A stretch of DNA of 64,000 bases from Pseudomonas sp. FP2309. GTDB taxonomy: Bacteria; Pseudomonadota; Gammaproteobacteria; Pseudomonadales; Pseudomonadaceae. The stretch covers positions 4,145,501 through 4,209,500 of the forward strand of contig NZ_CP117439.1 in the NCBI RefSeq assembly GCF_030687575.1. The letters are read 5' to 3'. The notes beneath the pieces were generated by a model, which had not been told where the DNA came from, made no database searches, and was given only the letters and a program-made list of their open reading frames with translations. The position numbers and the translations under genes were made by a program. How positions within the stretch are numbered: position 1 is the first letter of the stretch; each line of letters opens with the position of its first letter. Shown piece by piece: positions 25,532-33,982 of the stretch.

Positions 25532-25558
25532 TCCCCCCTAGGAGCAAATCCTGGGGGA
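25532..25558. terminator. Stem-loop between the ATP-grasp gene and pabB
   Basis: A TCCCCC / GGGGGA inverted repeat with an inner AGGA / TCCT pairing lies 30 bp past the ligase stop codon. No clear T-run follows, so termination is uncertain; it may sit in the pabB leader. Confidence 0.4.
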
Positions 25559-25600
25559 GACTACAATTCCCTCCCCCGCGCCTTGGCTGATCCGCCCCGC

Positions 25601-26944
25601 ATGTCGACCTGCTCCGTACACCCGCTGCCCTACCGGGCCAACCCCGCCGAGTATTTTGCGGCGATTCGCCATGCGCCTGGCGCCGTACTGCTCGACAGCG
25701 GCCGTCCGGTTGCCGAACGCGGGCGCTATGATCTTCTCAGCGCCTGGCCTGAAGCGACCCTGACGGTTGGGCCTGACGAAAGCGGCGGTGATTTCCTGCA
25801 GCGCTTAAGGGGTAATCTTACCCAACTGGGTGAAGCGGCCCTGCCCGCAGGTCTGGAGCTGCCGTTTGCCGGCGGCTTGATCGGCTACCTGAGTTACGAC
25901 TTTGGCCGACATCTGGAGCAGATGCCCCACTTGGCGGTGGATGACCTGCATCTGCCGGATGCGCGTTTCGGTCTGTATGCCTGGGCGCTGATCAGCGATC
26001 ACCAGGCGCGCACCAGCCAACTGGTGTTCCACCCGGCCCTGGCTGACGGCGAGCGGCAACGCTTGATCGCGGTGTTCAACCAACCGCCGGCTGATACCAC
26101 TGCGTCCTTCAAATTGAAGGGCACCATGGCACCGGACCTCACTGCCGAGGCCTATCGCCAGGCCATCGCGCGGATCCAGGACTACATCCAGGCCGGCGAC
26201 TGCTACCAGGTCAACTTCGCGCAGCGTTTTCGCGCGCCGTGCGTCGGTGATCCCTGGGTCGCCTATTGTGCGTTGCGCGAAGCCTGCCCGACGCCGTTCT
26301 CCGGGTTCCAGAGCCTGCCGGATGACGGCGCGATAGTGAGCCTGTCGCCAGAGCGCTTCGTGCGCATCAGCGAACGCCAGGTGGAAACCCGCCCGATCAA
26401 AGGCACCCGCCCCCGCGGACTCAACCCCGCAGAAGACGCCGCCCACGCCGCCGAACTGCTGGCCAGCGCCAAGGATCGCGCCGAGAACCTGATGATTGTC
26501 GACCTGCTGCGCAACGACCTGGGCCGCACCTGCCGCATCGGCTCGGTCAGCGTGCCGGAGCTGTTCAGCCTGGAAAGCTACCCCAATGTGCACCACCTGG
26601 TCAGCAGCGTGACCGGCGAGTTGGCCAACGGCAAAGACGCCCTCGACCTGATCGCCGGCAGCTTCCCCGGCGGCTCCATCACCGGCGCGCCAAAGATCCG
26701 CGCAATGCAGATCATCGACGAGCTGGAACCGACGCGACGCGGCTTGTACTGCGGCTCACTGCTTTACCTGGACGTTCGCGGTGAAATGGACAGCTCCATC
26801 GTCATCCGCAGTTTGCTGGTCAAAGACGGACAGGTGTGCTGCTGGGGCGGCGGCGGGATCGTGGCGGACTCGCAGTGGGAGGCGGAGTATCAGGAGTCGC
26901 TGACCAAGGTGCGGGTATTGTTACAAACGCTGGAAAGCTTGTAA
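25601..26944 (+). CDS. pabB: Aminodeoxychorismate synthase component I
   Basis: A 447-residue chorismate-binding enzyme. The C-terminal half carries the family motifs QAGDCYQVNFAQRF, PIKGTRPRG, SAKDRAENLMIVDLLRNDLG, FPGGSITGAPKIRAM and the GRG-like WGGGGIVADS. With PabA it makes 4-amino-4-deoxychorismate for folate synthesis. ATG at 25601 gives the normal PabB length; the open frame continues far upstream over the preceding gene in another frame. Confidence 0.93.
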   Translation: MSTCSVHPLPYRANPAEYFAAIRHAPGAVLLDSGRPVAERGRYDLLSAWPEATLTVGPDESGGDFLQRLRGNLTQLGEAALPAGLELPFAGGLIGYLSYDFGRHLEQMPHLAVDDLHLPDARFGLYAWALISDHQARTSQLVFHPALADGERQRLIAVFNQPPADTTASFKLKGTMAPDLTAEAYRQAIARIQDYIQAGDCYQVNFAQRFRAPCVGDPWVAYCALREACPTPFSGFQSLPDDGAIVSLSPERFVRISERQVETRPIKGTRPRGLNPAEDAAHAAELLASAKDRAENLMIVDLLRNDLGRTCRIGSVSVPELFSLESYPNVHHLVSSVTGELANGKDALDLIAGSFPGGSITGAPKIRAMQIIDELEPTRRGLYCGSLLYLDVRGEMDSSIVIRSLLVKDGQVCCWGGGGIVADSQWEAEYQESLTKVRVLLQTLESL

Positions 26945-26945
26945 C

Positions 26946-26978
26946 GCAAGGCGCCCTGCGGGTGCTCGGGCGCCTTGC
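26946..26978 (+). terminator. Hairpin after pabB
   Basis: The perfect 11-bp inverted repeat GCAAGGCGCCC / GGGCGCCTTGC begins one base past the pabB stop codon. No T-run follows. It is probably an RNA 3'-end structure. Confidence 0.5.
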
Positions 26979-27147
26979 CCAGCAGCGGAAAAAGCCTGAA
27001 TCAGAAGGGCTGTGGACGAGGGGCAAGCGCAAAGTTAGCGTCCAGCACAGACTGTCCACTGCCCTCTGTGAAGGACCACAAGAAGCGACTGCCGACGCCC
27101 CGGCAATTATTTCCGGGATTGCACATCCAAACCGCCGCGCCTATCAT

Positions 27148-27162
27148 CTCCCAAAATGGGAG
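27148..27162 (+). promoter_or_regulatory. Inverted repeat covering the higB ribosome-binding site
   Basis: CTCCC-AAAAT-GGGAG lies just before the toxin gene, and the GGGAG arm is the Shine-Dalgarno sequence of the ATG at 27172. It could be a protein operator for the toxin-antitoxin complex or an RNA hairpin that limits toxin translation. Confidence 0.5.
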
Positions 27163-27171
27163 GGTGCCAGC

Positions 27172-27474
27172 ATGCGAATAATCGCGCTCTCTACCTTGCG
27201 AACATTCTGGGACAGGCACCCGGCCTATATCGATGCAAAAACGCCGCTGGTCGAGCTGTACCGGCATATGGAGAAGGCAACTTACCCGACGCCACAAGCG
27301 CTCAAGGCCGAGCTCAGAACCGCGAGCATTCTCAAAAGCGGCCGGGTTGTTTTCAACGTAGGCGGCAACAAATATCGAGTGATCATGGCGATCGATTACC
27401 AACGACAGCTTGGGTTCATACGTTTTGTGGGGACCCACGCGCAGTACGATCAGATCAACGCGGAGACCGTGTGA
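27172..27474 (+). CDS. higB: HigB-type mRNA interferase toxin
   Basis: A 100-residue protein of the HigB_toxin family (PF09907): MRIIALSTLRTFWDRHP at the N-terminus and RVVFNVGGNKYRVIMAIDY with FIRFVGTHAQYDQI at the C-terminus. Such toxins cleave mRNA at the ribosome. ATG at 27172 has GGGAGGG seven bases upstream. The stop codon overlaps the antitoxin ATG. The toxin-first order is the one usual for hig loci. Confidence 0.9.
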   Translation: MRIIALSTLRTFWDRHPAYIDAKTPLVELYRHMEKATYPTPQALKAELRTASILKSGRVVFNVGGNKYRVIMAIDYQRQLGFIRFVGTHAQYDQINAETV

Positions 27475-27830
27475 TGAACATCAAACCTATTCATTCCCAA
27501 GACGATCTGACCGCCGCCCTCGCGCGCGTCGAGCAGCTCTGGGGAGCGGACGTCGGCTCGCACGAGGGTGACGAGCTGGAAATTCTCGCCGTGCTTATTG
27601 AAAAGTACGAGGCGGACCATTACCCGATGCCGTCTTCGGATCCGGTGGAAGCGATAAAATTTCGCATGGAGCAACTGGGCATGACCGCCCGCGACCTGGA
27701 ACCGTTCATCGGCCCAAGTGGGCGGGTGTCAGAAGTGCTGAACCACAAGCGCAAGCTCAGCCTGTCGATGATCAAACGCCTGCATGAAGGCTTGAGCATT
27801 CCTTATGAGCGTTTGTTGGCGGGGGGTTAA
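27474..27830 (+). CDS. higA: HigA-type antitoxin (XRE helix-turn-helix)
   Basis: A 118-residue protein with a C-terminal helix-turn-helix (MEQLGMTARDLEPFIGPSG, then RVSEVLNHKRKLSLSMIKRL). The acidic N-terminal half probably neutralises HigB. The ATG overlaps the toxin stop codon by ATGA. It is likely to bind the inverted repeat upstream of higB and autoregulate the pair. Confidence 0.9.
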   Translation: MNIKPIHSQDDLTAALARVEQLWGADVGSHEGDELEILAVLIEKYEADHYPMPSSDPVEAIKFRMEQLGMTARDLEPFIGPSGRVSEVLNHKRKLSLSMIKRLHEGLSIPYERLLAGG

Positions 27831-27877
27831 GCAGCCACGGAGGCGGCCCCATCATTCCTAACGCTCAACACCCTCCC

Positions 27878-27906
27878 TGTGCTGAGCGGGCTTGCCGCTC
27901 AGCACA
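27878..27906. terminator. Perfect 12-bp stem-loop between convergent higA and thrH
   Basis: TGTGCTGAGCGG / CCGCTCAGCACA with a 5-nt GCTTG loop sits between two convergent genes. The GAGCGGGCTTGCCGCTC core also resembles REP palindromes of this genus. It could terminate both transcripts. Confidence 0.6.
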
Positions 27907-27927
27907 GACAGTATTCGCAGATGTCAC

Positions 27928-28545
27928 TTACAGGCTCAACGGCCGATTCGACGCCTTGATGAACTCTTTTTTCAAATCCTCGAACGTATGCACGGCCGGA
28001 AACTGCGGGAACTCGCGGATCACGTTCTCCGGCGCATGGAACAGAATCCCATGGTCGGCTTCGCCCAGCATGCTGGTGTCGTTGTAGGAATCGCCGGCGG
28101 CAATCACGCGGTAGTACAGGGTCTTGAGCGCCAACACTGACTGACGCTTGGGGTCTTTCTGGCGCAGTTGGTAGCTCACCACGCGGTCGGTGTCGTCGGT
28201 GATCAAACGGTGGCACAACAGGGTCGGGAAGCCCAATTGACGCATCAAGGGCTGGGAGAACTCATAAAAGGTGTCGGACAGGATCACCACCTGGAAGCGC
28301 TCGCGCAGCCAGTTGACGAACTCGACGGCGCCGTCCAGCGGCTTGAGCGTCGCGATCACCGCCTGGATGTCGGCGAGCTTGAGCCCGTGCTCGTCAAGGA
28401 TACGCAGACGTTGTTGCATCAGCACGTCGTAGTCGGGAATGTCGCGGGTGGTGGCCCGAAGGGATTCAATACCGGTTTTTTCGGCGAAAGCGATCCAGAT
28501 TTCCGGGACCAGCACCCCTTCCAGGTCAAGACAGGCAATTTCCAC
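27928..28545 (-). CDS. thrH: ThrH: phosphoserine phosphatase / homoserine phosphotransferase
   Basis: A 205-residue HAD-family protein of exactly the usual ThrH length. It begins MEIACLDLEGVLVPEIW, with the nucleophile Asp motif, and contains SDTFYEFSQPLMRQLGFP and AAGDSYNDTSMLGEAD. ThrH dephosphorylates phosphoserine and can transfer the phosphate to homoserine. The start is GTG at 28545, with GGGAG six bases upstream; the longer open frame has no ribosome-binding site. It is divergent from cysH. Confidence 0.94.
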   Translation of the reverse strand: MEIACLDLEGVLVPEIWIAFAEKTGIESLRATTRDIPDYDVLMQQRLRILDEHGLKLADIQAVIATLKPLDGAVEFVNWLRERFQVVILSDTFYEFSQPLMRQLGFPTLLCHRLITDDTDRVVSYQLRQKDPKRQSVLALKTLYYRVIAAGDSYNDTSMLGEADHGILFHAPENVIREFPQFPAVHTFEDLKKEFIKASNRPLSL

Positions 28546-28696
28546 AAGACACTCCCATTGGATGTTGTTAGTTGAGCGAGCAAAAGGACTGCCGAACTCT
28601 AGCGATTCAAGCTCGCCGCCGCAACGCAGAGCGGATTTTGATACCATCGCTCCCCTATAGAGCGCTCAGCGCCACTGACCTGTAGGGACCGTCCTG

Positions 28697-29431
28697 ATGA
28701 ACCAAGCCTTCGACGTCGTTGAACTCGCCGCGACCTATGCCAACAAATCCGCCCAGGACATTCTCAAGCTGGCGTTCAGCCAGTTCGGTGATGACCTGTG
28801 GATCTCCTTCAGCGGCGCCGAGGACGTGGTGCTGGTGGACATGGCCTGGAAGCTGAACAAGAACGTCAAGGTGTTCAGCCTCGACACCGGCCGCCTGCAC
28901 CCGGAGACCTACCGGTTCATCGAGCAGGTGCGTGACTTTTACAAGATCGACATCGAACTGATCTCACCCGACCAGAGCAAACTGGAACCCTTCGTCAAGG
29001 AAAAGGGCCTGTTCAGCTTTTACAAGGACGGCCATGGCGAATGCTGCGGTGTGCGCAAGATCGAGCCACTGCGCCGCAAACTTTCCGGCGTGAGTGCCTG
29101 GGCCACCGGCCAACGCCGCGATCAGAGCCCCGGCACCCGTAGCCAGGTGGCGGCCTTGGAAATCGACACCGCGTTCTCAACCCCGGAGCGCACCCTCTAC
29201 AAGTTCAACCCGCTGGCGCAGATGACCAGCGAAGAGGTCTGGGGCTACATCCGCATGCTGGAGCTGCCGTACAACAGCCTGCATGAGCGCGGTTTTATCA
29301 GTATCGGCTGCGAACCGTGCACCCGCCCGGTGCTGCCGAACCAGCACGAGCGCGAAGGCCGCTGGTGGTGGGAAGAAGCCACGCAGAAGGAATGCGGGCT
29401 GCATGCGGGAAATATCATCAGCAAGGCCTGA
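28697..29431 (+). CDS. cysH: Adenylyl-sulfate (APS) reductase
   Basis: A 244-residue CysH-family reductase. The [4Fe-4S] cysteines Cys116-Cys117 (ECCGVRK) and Cys205/Cys208 (CEPC) mark the assimilatory APS-type enzyme rather than the enterobacterial PAPS-type. The catalytic cysteine is Cys233 in ECGLH. Sulfate-binding segments [10 protein letters not shown] and [12 protein letters not shown] are intact. It reduces APS to sulfite with thioredoxin. It ends just before an imperfect hairpin. Confidence 0.96.
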   Translation: MNQAFDVVELAATYANKSAQDILKLAFSQFGDDLWISFSGAEDVVLVDMAWKLNKNVKVFSLDTGRLHPETYRFIEQVRDFYKIDIELISPDQSKLEPFVKEKGLFSFYKDGHGECCGVRKIEPLRRKLSGVSAWATGQRRDQSPGTRSQVAALEIDTAFSTPERTLYKFNPLAQMTSEEVWGYIRMLELPYNSLHERGFISIGCEPCTRPVLPNQHEREGRWWWEEATQKECGLHAGNIISKA

Positions 29432-29442
29432 TCAAACCTGTA

Positions 29443-29474
29443 CACAAGAATGTCACCATTAGTGCCATTCTTGT
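29443..29474 (+). terminator. Stem-loop after cysH
   Basis: CACAAGAATG / CATTCTTGTG, a perfect 10-bp stem with a 12-nt loop, begins 12 bp past the cysH stop codon. It lacks a T-run but is well placed as a 3' end. Confidence 0.5.
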
Positions 29475-29664
29475 GTGCACTTACCTAAATACCGCACCAA
29501 AACGTTACATTTCCCCTCGCAGCAAAATCCCCGCTACGCCACCTGAAACTCGCCACGCAAAATAAATACCTGTTCGAACGGTCAATTTATAGCACTTCAA
29601 ATTCAGTGAGTTACTTTTAAAACCTATAAAAACGAAATTACCCCCGGTTTTCATAGATCGAAAA

Positions 29665-29681
29665 CTGGCACGCATGTGGCT
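29665..29681 (+). promoter_or_regulatory. Sigma-54 promoter of the hydantoin/nucleobase uptake operon
   Basis: CTGGCACGCATGTGGCT matches the -24/-12 consensus CTGGCACG-N4-TTGCW with one mismatch in the -12 box, and the GG-to-GC spacing is exactly 10 bp. It points toward the permease gene about 95 bp downstream. The region 29475-29664 upstream is AT-rich and unassigned; it contains a single GCACCA half-site (29494-29499) of the NtrC type. Nitrogen control would fit the substrate class. Confidence 0.65.
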
Positions 29682-29697
29682 TAAGGCATAAAGCGTC

Positions 29698-29707
29698 TTG
29701 TATACAA
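29698..29707. promoter_or_regulatory. TTGTATACAA palindrome downstream of the sigma-54 promoter
   Basis: A 10-bp perfect palindrome of the form bound by GntR/FadR-type regulators lies a few bases past the expected transcription start (about 29692). It could be a repressor site for the permease operon. No adjacent regulator gene of that family is present. Confidence 0.35.
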
Positions 29708-29774
29708 TAAATACAAAACATACATACACTTTGCCATCCGCCGCCTTGCTGCAGATGCGCTGGAGCCTGCCGGA

Positions 29775-31304
29775 ATGCGTACAAGCCTCTCGAATGACCT
29801 CGCACTGGATCTGCCCTCCTCAGCCCTGACCCCCGACGCCACCCAACCCGGCCCGTTGGTGCTCAGCCCGCGGCTGCACAACAAAGACCTGGCGCCCACC
29901 AAGGTGGAAGGTCGACGTTGGGGGCGCTACAGCATCTTTGCGTTGTGGACCAATGACGTGCACAACATCGCCAACTATTCGTTCGCCATCGGTCTGTATG
30001 CGCTGGGCCTGGGCGGTTGGCAGATCCTGTTGTCACTGGGCATCGGCGCGGCGCTGGTGTACTTCTTCATGAACCTGTCGGGCTATATGGGGCAGAAGAC
30101 CGGCGTGCCGTTTCCGGTGATCAGCCGAATCAGCTTTGGTATCCATGGCGCGCAGATTCCGGCCTTGATCCGCGCGGTGATCGCGATTGCCTGGTTTGGC
30201 ATCCAGACCTACCTGGCCTCGGTGGTTTTCCGCGTGTTGCTGACGGCGATTCATCCTGGATTCGCCGACTATGACCACAACTCAATCCTGGGCTTATCCA
30301 CCCTGGGCTGGGCCTGTTTTGTGGCGATCTGGTTCGTGCAACTGGTAATCCTGGCCTACGGCATGGAGATGGTGCGGCGCTATGAGGGCTTCGCCGGTCC
30401 AGTGATTCTGGCTACGGTGGCCGCATTGGCCGGTTGGATGTACTTTCAGGCGGGCGGCCAGATTGCGTGGTCGATCCGTGAGCCGCTGAGCGGCGGCGAG
30501 ATGTGGCGCAATATCTTCGCCGGCGGCGCGCTGTGGCTGGCGATCTACGGCACGCTGATTCTCAACTTCTGCGATTTCGCGCGTTCCTCACCGTGCCGCA
30601 AGACCATTCAGGTCGGCAACTTCTGGGGCCTTCCGGTGAATATCCTGATATTTGCCGCCATCACCGTGCTGCTGTGCGGCGGGCAATTCCAACTTAACGG
30701 CCGAGTGATCGAAAGCCCCACCGAGATCATCGCCGCCATCCCCAATACCTTCTTCCTCGTGCTCGGTTGCCTGGCCTTTCTGATCGTCACCGTGGCGGTG
30801 AACATCATGGCCAACTTCGTCGCCCCAGCCTTTGTGCTGAGCAACCTGGCGCCCAAGTACCTCAACTTCCGCCGCGCCGGGTTGATCAGCGCCACCGTCG
30901 CCGTGCTGATCCTGCCGTGGAACCTCTACAACAGCCCGCTGGTGATCGTGTACTTCCTTTCCGGCCTGGGCGCACTGCTGGGGCCGTTGTACGGCGTGAT
31001 CATGGTCGATTACTGGCTGATCCGTAAAAGCCAGGTGGACGTGCCGCAGTTGTACAGCGAAGACCCTAATGGCGTTTATTACTACAGCCGGGGGGTCAAT
31101 TTGCGCGCGGTGGCGGCGTTTATTCCTGCGGCGGTGATCGCCATCCTGCTGGCGCTGCTGCCTGGGTTCGCCAGTGTCTCGCCGTTTTCCTGGCTGTTTG
31201 GCGCCGGTATTGCAGGGCTGCTGTACGGGCTCATCACCAAGCGCCAGCCGTTCTACGCCGATGTCAGCGGCGAAAGCATTGCAGTCGACAACGTCAGTCA
31301 TTAA
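29775..31304 (+). CDS. NCS1-family nucleobase/hydantoin:cation symporter
   Basis: A 509-residue permease with about 12 membrane helices. NCS1 signatures are FALWTNDVHNIANYSFAIG, PFPVISRISFGIHGA, GTLILNFCDFARS and the conserved loop GPLYGVIMVDYWLIRK. The gene follows the sigma-54 promoter and is 13 bp upstream of a hydantoin-racemase gene, so hydantoin, allantoin or a related heterocycle is the likely substrate. No hydantoinase or carbamoylase is in the window. Confidence 0.92.
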   Translation: MRTSLSNDLALDLPSSALTPDATQPGPLVLSPRLHNKDLAPTKVEGRRWGRYSIFALWTNDVHNIANYSFAIGLYALGLGGWQILLSLGIGAALVYFFMNLSGYMGQKTGVPFPVISRISFGIHGAQIPALIRAVIAIAWFGIQTYLASVVFRVLLTAIHPGFADYDHNSILGLSTLGWACFVAIWFVQLVILAYGMEMVRRYEGFAGPVILATVAALAGWMYFQAGGQIAWSIREPLSGGEMWRNIFAGGALWLAIYGTLILNFCDFARSSPCRKTIQVGNFWGLPVNILIFAAITVLLCGGQFQLNGRVIESPTEIIAAIPNTFFLVLGCLAFLIVTVAVNIMANFVAPAFVLSNLAPKYLNFRRAGLISATVAVLILPWNLYNSPLVIVYFLSGLGALLGPLYGVIMVDYWLIRKSQVDVPQLYSEDPNGVYYYSRGVNLRAVAAFIPAAVIAILLALLPGFASVSPFSWLFGAGIAGLLYGLITKRQPFYADVSGESIAVDNVSH

Positions 31305-31317
31305 TCAAGGACACTCC

Positions 31318-32046
31318 ATGCGTATCCTCGTGGTCAACGTCAACACCACCGCCTCCATCACCGACACCATTGCCGCGCAAGCGCGGGCCGTGGCCGCACC
31401 GGGCACCGAAATTGTCGGGCTCACGCCGTACTTCGGCGCCGAATCGGTGGAGGGCAATTTTGAAAGCTACCTGGCGGCCATCGCCGTGATGGACCGGGTG
31501 ATGGCCTACGACCAGCCGTTCGACGCGGTGATCCAGGCCGGCTACGGCGAACACGGTCGCGAAGGCCTGCAGGAATTGTTGAACGTGCCGGTGGTGGACA
31601 TCACCGAAGCCGCCGCCAGCACCGCCATGTTCCTCGGCCACGCGTATTCGGTGGTGACCACCCTGGACCGCACCGTGCCGCTGATCGAAGACCGCCTCAA
31701 ACTCGCCGGCCTGTACCAGCGCTGCGCCTCGGTGCGGGCCAGCGGCATGGCCGTGCTGGAGTTGGAAGAACACCCGATGGCCGCCATGGAAGCCATCGTG
31801 CGTCAGGCCGAACTGGCGATCAGCGAAGACAAGGCCGAGGTGATCTGCCTGGGCTGCGGCGGCATGGCCGGGCTGGATGAACAGATTCGCCAGCGCACCG
31901 GCGTACCGGTGGTGGACGGCGTGACGGCGGCGGTGACGATTGCAGAGTCGTTGGTGCGGTTGGGGTTGTCGACGTCGAAGATTCGCACCTACGCCACGCC
32001 GCGGCCGAAGAAGGTCATCGGTTGGCCGAGTGCGTTCGGGCGGTAG
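31318..32046 (+). CDS. Hydantoin racemase / Asp-Glu racemase family
   Basis: A 242-residue two-lobed racemase. It begins MRILVVNVNTTASITDTIAA. The pairing of Gly-rich GYGEHGREGLQELLNVPVVD and CLGCGGMAGLDEQIRQRTGVPVVDG contains the C-terminal catalytic cysteine region. An N-terminal cysteine normally found in the first lobe is not obvious (GYGEHG where many have a Cys), so activity as a true racemase is uncertain. ATG at 31318 has CAAGGA six bases upstream. It is co-transcribed with the permease. Confidence 0.85.
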   Translation: MRILVVNVNTTASITDTIAAQARAVAAPGTEIVGLTPYFGAESVEGNFESYLAAIAVMDRVMAYDQPFDAVIQAGYGEHGREGLQELLNVPVVDITEAAASTAMFLGHAYSVVTTLDRTVPLIEDRLKLAGLYQRCASVRASGMAVLELEEHPMAAMEAIVRQAELAISEDKAEVICLGCGGMAGLDEQIRQRTGVPVVDGVTAAVTIAESLVRLGLSTSKIRTYATPRPKKVIGWPSAFGR

Positions 32047-32060
32047 ACCCAGGCGCCTGT

Positions 32061-32126
32061 ATCGCGGGCAAGCCCGGCTCCCACAGTTGATCCAATTCCA
32101 ATGCGGGAGCCGGGCTTGCCCGCGAT
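32061..32126. repeat. REPIN (inverted REP pair)
   Basis: Two inverted copies of a REP sequence, ATCGCGGGCAAGCCCGGCTC and GAGCCGGGCTTGCCCGCGAT, are separated by about 25 bp. This is the REPIN arrangement known from P. fluorescens, where a RAYT transposase mobilises them. It sits between the convergent racemase and LysR genes. Confidence 0.9.
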
Positions 32127-32136
32127 GGCCACTACG

Positions 32137-33060
32137 TCAAACAGCGCTGAAACGCTGCCCCAGAGCCTTCGAGGCAAACTGCTCGATGATGAAGTCCACA
32201 AATGCGCGAGTCTTGCCGGGCAGCAGTTTGTGCTCGGCGTAATAGATGGAAATGTTGCCGTCGTCCACATACCAGTCAGGCAACACCCGCACCACAGCGC
32301 CACTGTCCAGGAACGGCACGGCCATGGGCATGCTCACCAGCGCAATGCCCAGGCCCTGGGCGCTGGCGCAGCAGGCAGCTTCGGAGTCGCTCATGGTCAT
32401 GCCGGGCTTGAGCACCAGCGGGCGATGCTCACGCTCAAGACTGGTCAACTGCCAGGAGCGCACCCGGCCGGTCTGCGGTGAGCGGATGAGGATGCCGAGG
32501 CAGCGCGCCAGGTCCTCCGGCGCCAACACTGGCGAACGCTTTGCCAGGTAATCCGGCGAGGCCACCAATACCCGGTGCGCGGGTGCCAGCTTGCGCGCCA
32601 CCACCCCTTGGGGCAGTTCAAAACCACCGCCGATGGCGGCATCGAACCCTTGGCCAATCAAGTCGACCTGACGGTTATCGAAATGCCAGTCCGGGCTGAT
32701 GTCCGGGAAGCGCCCCATGAATTCCCCCAGCAACGGCACCACATAGCGATTGCCGAACACCGTGCCCATGCTGACCTTGAGCGTACCCACCGGCCGCCCT
32801 TCGGCGCTGGCCAGGTTGGCCACAGCGTTCTGGATGGTGATGAGGCTGCCGCTGACTTCCTCGAAGAACCGTTTGCCGGCTTCGGTCAATGTGAGACGCC
32901 GCGTACTGCGCTGGAACAGCCGCACACCCAGTCGCGCTTCCAGCTTGGCCACGCTTTTACCCACCGCTGCCGGGGTCAGGCTCAGGTGTCGCGCGGCTTC
33001 GGCAAAGCTGCCGCCTTCGGCACTGCGCACAAAGCATTCGATACTGCCAAAGCTCTCCAT
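32137..33060 (-). CDS. LysR-family transcriptional regulator
   Basis: A 307-residue protein. The N-terminal winged helix reads SIECFVRSAEGGSFAEAARH, then LSLTPAAVGKSVAKLEARLG, followed by a periplasmic-binding-protein-like effector domain. It is divergent from the SDR gene at 33187 with a 15-bp palindrome between them, so it probably controls that gene. The effector is unknown. Confidence 0.92.
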   Translation of the reverse strand: MESFGSIECFVRSAEGGSFAEAARHLSLTPAAVGKSVAKLEARLGVRLFQRSTRRLTLTEAGKRFFEEVSGSLITIQNAVANLASAEGRPVGTLKVSMGTVFGNRYVVPLLGEFMGRFPDISPDWHFDNRQVDLIGQGFDAAIGGGFELPQGVVARKLAPAHRVLVASPDYLAKRSPVLAPEDLARCLGILIRSPQTGRVRSWQLTSLEREHRPLVLKPGMTMSDSEAACCASAQGLGIALVSMPMAVPFLDSGAVVRVLPDWYVDDGNISIYYAEHKLLPGKTRAFVDFIIEQFASKALGQRFSAV

Positions 33061-33072
33061 ATCGGCCCACTC

Positions 33073-33087
33073 TAAACTTTTGGTTTA
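33073..33087. promoter_or_regulatory. LysR-type box between the LysR and SDR genes
   Basis: TAAAC-N5-GTTTA fits the T-N11-A LysR-box pattern with dyad symmetry and lies in the divergent promoter region, 12 bp upstream of the LysR start codon. Confidence 0.55.
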
Positions 33088-33186
33088 CACAGACTATAGC
33101 AATCACCGTCTACCGGTTGAGAGGGGCGAGGTCGATACTCGGCGCCAACAACAGGGCATTTCGCCTTGGACAGCTCGGAGATCGAC

Positions 33187-33933
33187 ATGACCCCACTCAA
33201 CCTCAGCGGCAAAGTCGCCTTGATTCAAGGCGGTTCTCGCGGCATCGGCGCCGCCATCGTCAAGCGCCTCGCCGCCCAAGGCGCAGCCGTGGCCTTTACC
33301 TACGTCAGCTCTGCGGCCAAGGCCCAAGCACTGCAAAACAGTGTGATCGGCGAAGGCGGCCAAGCCCTGGCGATTCACGCCGACAGCGCCGACGCCACCG
33401 CCATTCGCCACGCCGTCAACGCCACCGTCGAAGCCTTTGGGCGCCTGGATATCCTGGTGAACAACGCCGGCGTGCTGGCCATCGCCCCGTTGCAAGACTT
33501 CACGCTGGAAGACTTCGACCAGACCCTGGCGATCAACGTACGCAGCGTCTTTATCGCCACCCAGGCCGCCGCCGAGCATATGGGTGAAGGCGGTCGCGTG
33601 ATCAACATCGGCAGCACCAACGCCGAGCGCATGCCATTTGGCGGTGGCGGGCCGTACGCGATGAGCAAGGCCGCGCTGGTGGGCCTGACCAAGGGCTTGG
33701 CGCGGGATCTGGGACCACGGGGTATTACGATCAACAACGTGCAGCCAGGGCCGGTGGACACCGATATGAACCCGGCAAGCGGTGAGTTTGCCGCGAGCCT
33801 CATGGACTTGATGGCGGTGGGCCGTTATGGGCACGTGGAGGAAATCGCCAGTTTCGTGGCTTACCTTGCAGGCCCGGAAGCCGGCTACATCACCGGTGCC
33901 AGCCTGACCATCGATGGTGGCTTCAGCGCATGA
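33187..33933 (+). CDS. Short-chain dehydrogenase/reductase (3-oxoacyl-ACP reductase-like)
   Basis: A 248-residue classical SDR. The nucleotide-binding motif is GGSRGIG near residue 16, the structural motif is NNAG, the catalytic motif is YAMSK preceded by Ser in INIGSTN, and the C-terminus is TGASLTIDGGFSA. The cofactor is likely NADP(H) or NAD(H), and the substrate is unknown. ATG at 33187 has GGAG seven bases upstream. It is divergent from the LysR gene that probably regulates it. Confidence 0.92.
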   Translation: MTPLNLSGKVALIQGGSRGIGAAIVKRLAAQGAAVAFTYVSSAAKAQALQNSVIGEGGQALAIHADSADATAIRHAVNATVEAFGRLDILVNNAGVLAIAPLQDFTLEDFDQTLAINVRSVFIATQAAAEHMGEGGRVINIGSTNAERMPFGGGGPYAMSKAALVGLTKGLARDLGPRGITINNVQPGPVDTDMNPASGEFAASLMDLMAVGRYGHVEEIASFVAYLAGPEAGYITGASLTIDGGFSA

Positions 33934-33941
33934 CCGAACGA

Positions 33942-33963
33942 GGGAGCCGGCAGGCCTGCTCCC
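33942..33963. repeat. REP-like palindrome
   Basis: GGGAGC / GCTCCC arms flank a CGGCAGGCCT core between the convergent SDR and HAD genes. It resembles a single REP of the GTGGGAGC class and may double as a 3'-end structure. Confidence 0.6.
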
Positions 33964-33982
33964 ACAGTTTGATCGTGATCAA

